Source: Anaerolineaceae bacterium UBA700
Lineage (GTDB): Bacteria; Chloroflexota; Anaerolineae; Anaerolineales; Anaerolineaceae
Length of the DNA stretch: 13,335 nt
Reading direction: 5' to 3'
Assembly (NCBI GenBank): GCA_002298885.1
Contig: DBMK01000095.1
Location: forward strand, 1-13,335
In this document: one piece after another, positions 10,266-13,335 of the stretch
How positions within the stretch are numbered: position 1 is the first letter of the stretch
How the letters are laid out: each line of letters starts with the position of its first letter
Translations under genes and position numbers: made by a program
The notes under the pieces: model-generated
Database searches by the model: none
Seen by the model: only the letters and a program-made list of their open reading frames with translations
What the model was told of the DNA's origin: nothing

Positions 10266-12506
10266 ATGAAATACATCGGCCAATCGGTGCCGCGCGTGGA
10301 CGCGCTGGCAAAGGTCAAAGGCGAAGCTGTATACGCCTCGGACATGCTGCTGCCGGGACAGGCCTATTTAAAGATGTTGATGGCCCGCCGCCCGCACGCC
10401 ATCGTCAAGCACGTCGACGCCAGCCGCGCCGAGGCACTGGAGGGCGTAATCGCCGTATTCACCTCGGGCGACGTGCCCTGCAACGAGTTCGGCTATTACA
10501 CCTACGACCAGCCGGTGCTGTGCGGGCCGTGCGCCAAGCCGTTCGCCGACCGGGTGCGCTACGTGGGCGACCGGGTGGCGGCCGTGGTGGCCGAGTCCGA
10601 AGATATCGCCTGCCGCGCCCTGGACCTGATTGCCGTGGAGTACGAGGACCTTCCGGTGGTGTGCGACGTGGAAGAGGCCCTGGCCTCGGATGCGCCGCTG
10701 CTGCACCCGGAATTGGGCAGCAACCTGTTCAGCACGCACATCCTGCGCAACGGCGACCTAGAGGCAGGCTTCCGCCAGTCCGATGTCGTCGTCGAATCCG
10801 TCTACAATACCCCGGCTCAGGAGCACGCCTTCCTGCAGACCGAGGCCGGCCTGGCCTACGTCGACTCCGAAGGCCGGCTGGCCATCCACACCACCGGGCA
10901 GTGGGGCGCTAAGGACCGCAAGCAGATTGCCCATGCCCTGGGCCTGCCCGAGGAGCAGGTGCGCGTGGTCTACCCAATGACCGGCGGCGCCTTTGGCGGG
11001 CGCGAGGACATCTCTGTCCAGATCATCGTCGGCCTGGCTGCGCTCGAGCTGCACCGGCGCGGCACTCCCCGCCCAGTGCGGGTGGTGTGGAGCCGCGAGG
11101 AATCGATTATCGCCCACTGCAAGCGCCATCCCTTCCGGGTTTACACCCGCTGGGGCGCTACCCGCGCCGGCAAGATCGTGGCGGCCGAGGTCAAAATCCT
11201 GACCGACGGCGGCGCCTACAAGTTCACCACCAGCATCGTCACCGCCAATTCGGTCGTCAACTCCCTCGGGCCGTACGAGATCCCCAACGTCAGTGTCGAT
11301 GCCCTCGACGTCTACACCAACAACGTGCCCCGCGGCGCCTTCCGCGGCTTTGGTGGCCCGCAGGGGGCCTACATCGCCGAAATGCAGGTCAACAAGCTGG
11401 CGGACGCCCTGGGCATGGACCCGGTGGAACTGCGCATGCGCAACCTGGCCCGCGAGGGCTCGCTGCAGACCAGCGGTGCGCCCTTCCCGCCCGGCGTGAG
11501 CATCCGCCAGGTCACCGAGCAGTGCGCCCTGGGCTCCGCCTGGCAGCAGGGGGAGTCCGGCTGGCAGCCCAAAGATGGGCCTTTGGGCACGCCCGATCCT
11601 GCCCGCCCGGTGGTTCGCCGCGGCGTGGGCCTGGCCTGCGCCCACAAGAACGTGGGTTTTTCGTTCGGATACCCCGAGTCGTGCACGGTGGGCATCGAGC
11701 TGTACGGCGGCACGCACATCGAGCGGGCGGTCATCCGCCACGGCGCCAGCGAGGTGGGCATGGGCGCTCACACCGTCATCACCCAGATGGCAGCCGACGC
11801 CCTGGGAATCGAAATGGAGCAGGTCGAGCTGATCTCAACCGACACGGCAGAGGTGAAGGATGCCGGGGCGGTGTCGGCCTCGCGCATGACCTTTTTCATC
11901 GGCAATGCGATCAAAGAAGGGGCCGATCTGGCCCTGCAGAAATGGCGCGACGAGGACCGCCCGGTGAAACTGGAGCATACTTACCTTCCCCATCCGACTA
12001 CCGCCCCCGACCCCCTCACCGGGCAGTGCGACCCGAACGTGGCCTATTCCTATACCGCCCAGGCCGCCGAGGTGGCCGTGGATATGGAGACCGGGCAGGT
12101 GGAGATCGAGCGCATCGTGTGCGCCATCGACGTGGGCAAGGCCATCAACCCGCAGCAGGTGGAAGGTCAGATCCAGGGTGGGCTGATCCAGTCCGTGGGC
12201 TACGCCGTGATGGAGAACTTCATCGAGCGGGACGGGCGGGTGCTGACCCCCAGCCTGTCCACCTACCTGGTGCCAACCATGGTCGACATCCCGCCGGAGA
12301 TCAAGACCATCGTGCTCGAAACCCCCGACCCGCGCGGCCCGTGGGGCGCCCGCGGCCTGGGCGAGGTGATGAACATGTGCCTTGCCCCCGCCGTCACCGC
12401 CGCCGTCCACGCCGCCACCGGTGTGTGGTTCGACGAGTTTCCCCTGACGCCTGAGAGGGTGCTGAAGGGGCTAGGAAAATTAGATATAATGGAGGAAACA
12501 TCATGA
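10266..12506 (+). CDS. Molybdopterin-binding large subunit, xanthine dehydrogenase/aldehyde oxidoreductase family
   Basis: A 746-aa catalytic subunit of a molybdenum hydroxylase, which hydroxylates an aromatic heterocycle or aldehyde using water. The N-terminal 'a/b hammerhead' domain starts [20 protein letters not shown]. The Moco-binding region shows GGAFGGRE (240-247), [10 protein letters not shown] (358-367) and GARGLGE with the probable catalytic base E700. The form I CO-dehydrogenase loop AYxCSFR is absent, so it is not a typical CoxL. There is no fused [2Fe-2S] or FAD domain, and no gene for either subunit lies in the window. The enzyme must therefore borrow partners from elsewhere or work in an unusual way. 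Its TGA overlaps the next gene's ATG (ATGA at 12503-12506), so translation is coupled. Substrate is unknown; xanthine is only one possibility. Confidence 0.88.
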   Translation: MKYIGQSVPRVDALAKVKGEAVYASDMLLPGQAYLKMLMARRPHAIVKHVDASRAEALEGVIAVFTSGDVPCNEFGYYTYDQPVLCGPCAKPFADRVRYVGDRVAAVVAESEDIACRALDLIAVEYEDLPVVCDVEEALASDAPLLHPELGSNLFSTHILRNGDLEAGFRQSDVVVESVYNTPAQEHAFLQTEAGLAYVDSEGRLAIHTTGQWGAKDRKQIAHALGLPEEQVRVVYPMTGGAFGGREDISVQIIVGLAALELHRRGTPRPVRVVWSREESIIAHCKRHPFRVYTRWGATRAGKIVAAEVKILTDGGAYKFTTSIVTANSVVNSLGPYEIPNVSVDALDVYTNNVPRGAFRGFGGPQGAYIAEMQVNKLADALGMDPVELRMRNLAREGSLQTSGAPFPPGVSIRQVTEQCALGSAWQQGESGWQPKDGPLGTPDPARPVVRRGVGLACAHKNVGFSFGYPESCTVGIELYGGTHIERAVIRHGASEVGMGAHTVITQMAADALGIEMEQVELISTDTAEVKDAGAVSASRMTFFIGNAIKEGADLALQKWRDEDRPVKLEHTYLPHPTTAPDPLTGQCDPNVAYSYTAQAAEVAVDMETGQVEIERIVCAIDVGKAINPQQVEGQIQGGLIQSVGYAVMENFIERDGRVLTPSLSTYLVPTMVDIPPEIKTIVLETPDPRGPWGARGLGEVMNMCLAPAVTAAVHAATGVWFDEFPLTPERVLKGLGKLDIMEETS
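12485..12490 (+). promoter_or_regulatory. TATAAT inside the end of the molybdenum-subunit gene
   Basis: A consensus -10 hexamer lies directly before the GGAGG ribosome site (12491-12495) of the M55 gene. Transcription would start near 12497-12500 and lose the ribosome site, so it may be chance, although A/T-rich hexamers are rare in these coding regions. Confidence 0.2.
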
Positions 12507-13300
12507 AAGTCTACATCAGCGCTGACATCGAAGGCATCACCGGCACCACCCATTGGGACGAGACCGAAAAGAAGGAGCCGGATTACGCCGAGTTCCGCGA
12601 ACAGATGACCGCCGAGGTGGCTGCCGCCTGTGAGGGCGCCCTGAAGGCCGGGGCGACCGAGATTTGGGTCAAGGACGCCCACGATACCGGGCGTAACATC
12701 CTCGCCACAAAACTGCCGCCGGAGGCCAAGCTGCTGCGCGGCTGGAGCGGGCACCCCTACATGATGGTCGAGGGCGTCGACGAGACCTTCCAGGCCATGT
12801 TGATGGTTGGCTACCACTCGCGCGGCGGCTCGGGCACCAGCCCGCTGGCCCACACCAACACTGGGCGCTACGACTACGTCAAGATCAACGACACCTTTGC
12901 CTCCGAGTTCATGATCGCCGCCTACACCGCTGCCCTGGTGAACGTGCCGGTTGTGTTCCTCGCCGGCGACGCCGGGCTGTGCCAGGAAGCCGCCGCCCTT
13001 GTGCCCGACCTGACCAGTGTGGCCGTCAAAGAAGGCCGCGGCAGCGCCACCATCAACCTCCAGCCGCAGCTCGCCGTGGACCGCATCCGGACGGGGGTGG
13101 GCGAGGCGCTCTCGCGCGACCTCTCCCGCTGCCGCATCCAGCTCCCCCAGCATTTCGCCGTCGAGATCCGCTACAAGGATCATTTCCGCGCCTACGCCTC
13201 TTCGTTCTACCCCGGCGCCAGCCTGAAGGACGCCAACACCATCCAGTTCGCCGCCGGCGATTTCTTCGACGTGCTGCGGCTGCTATCCTTTATTCTCTAG
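12503..13300 (+). CDS. M55-family D-aminopeptidase (DppA-like)
   Basis: A 265-aa cytosolic zinc peptidase, close to the length of Bacillus DppA, which releases D-alanine and similar residues from short D-peptides. Conserved positions are visible: D8 and E10 in ISADIEGITG, H60 in KDAHDTGRN, H105 in VGYHSRGG, H117 in LAHTNT and E135 in ASEFMIAA. They match the DppA metal and catalytic set in order and spacing. ATG 12503 overlaps the preceding stop by 4 nt and has GGAGG 7 nt upstream, so it is co-translated with the molybdenum subunit. The real substrate may be a D-amino-acid peptide from peptidoglycan turnover or another small amide. The link to a molybdenum hydroxylase is not explained by known DppA biology. 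Confidence 0.88.
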   Translation: MKVYISADIEGITGTTHWDETEKKEPDYAEFREQMTAEVAAACEGALKAGATEIWVKDAHDTGRNILATKLPPEAKLLRGWSGHPYMMVEGVDETFQAMLMVGYHSRGGSGTSPLAHTNTGRYDYVKINDTFASEFMIAAYTAALVNVPVVFLAGDAGLCQEAAALVPDLTSVAVKEGRGSATINLQPQLAVDRIRTGVGEALSRDLSRCRIQLPQHFAVEIRYKDHFRAYASSFYPGASLKDANTIQFAAGDFFDVLRLLSFIL

Positions 13301-13323
13301 ACAATACATAGAGGTTGTTCTGG

Positions 13324-13335
13324 GCTGCGAAGCAG
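13324..13335. terminator. GCGAAGC-core hairpin cut by the window edge
   Basis: CTGC (13325-13328) pairs with GCAG (13332-13335) around GAA, giving the same GCGAAGC tip as the palindrome at 1-31. The left arm probably starts nearer 13311, with the right arm beyond the window. It lies shortly after the M55 stop, where a 3'-end hairpin is expected. Confidence 0.45.

Noticed and set aside
11087..12454. 455-codon plus-strand frame inside the molybdenum-subunit gene
   Set aside because: It is the +1-type shadow of a confident gene. The Arg/Gly/Pro/His-rich translation shows no motif and no ribosome site.

Overview
The window is about 13.3 kb of GC-rich bacterial DNA. It carries eight intact protein genes and almost no spare sequence apart from one 480-bp intergenic region. 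The gene mix fits a free-living Chloroflexota bacterium of the Anaerolineae type: a secreted GH44 glycoside hydrolase ending in a short 'VFIPRV' tail, a giant multi-GAF hybrid kinase, a SpoIIE-type phosphatase response regulator, a molybdenum hydroxylase and an M55 peptidase. This assignment is an inference from gene content and style. There is no rRNA, tRNA or phylogenetic marker here. No phage, IS, integrase or CRISPR signal was seen.

Layout. (1) 116-2266 +: secreted GH44 beta-glucanase or xyloglucanase, probably leaderless, behind a perfect 16-bp operator-like dyad. (2) 2421-8184 +: a three-gene phosphorelay operon, made of a cytosolic five-GAF hybrid histidine kinase with two receivers, a stand-alone Hpt protein, and a receiver-PP2C phosphatase. 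Junctions are 3 bp apart, then overlapping by 8 bp. (3) 8224-8835 -: LysE-family exporter, convergent with the phosphorelay operon. (4) 8836-9315: intergenic region with a cluster of inverted GGGCAGGTC-type repeats and a separate GTCGGGCG palindrome. (5) 9316-10185 +: LLM-class flavin/F420 oxidoreductase. (6) 10266-13300 +: a two-gene unit with a molybdopterin-binding large subunit of the xanthine dehydrogenase/aldehyde oxidoreductase family, overlapping by ATGA with an M55 (DppA-like) D-aminopeptidase.

How the genes work together. The three signalling genes read as one route: signal at the GAF array, kinase His, receiver Asp, Hpt His, receiver Asp of the phosphatase, then PP2C output. The output is presumably dephosphorylation of an anti-anti-sigma protein that is not encoded here. 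The molybdenum subunit and M55 peptidase are translationally coupled, but the hydroxylase lacks its usual FeS and FAD partner genes within the window.

The most unusual structural feature is a set of long, perfect palindromes (14 to 22 bp stems, 3-4 nt loops). One lies at the 3' end of every apparent transcription unit and none at a within-operon junction. Their loops are mostly C(GAA)G or C(GACA)G, and their A/T tracts run opposite to a textbook intrinsic terminator.
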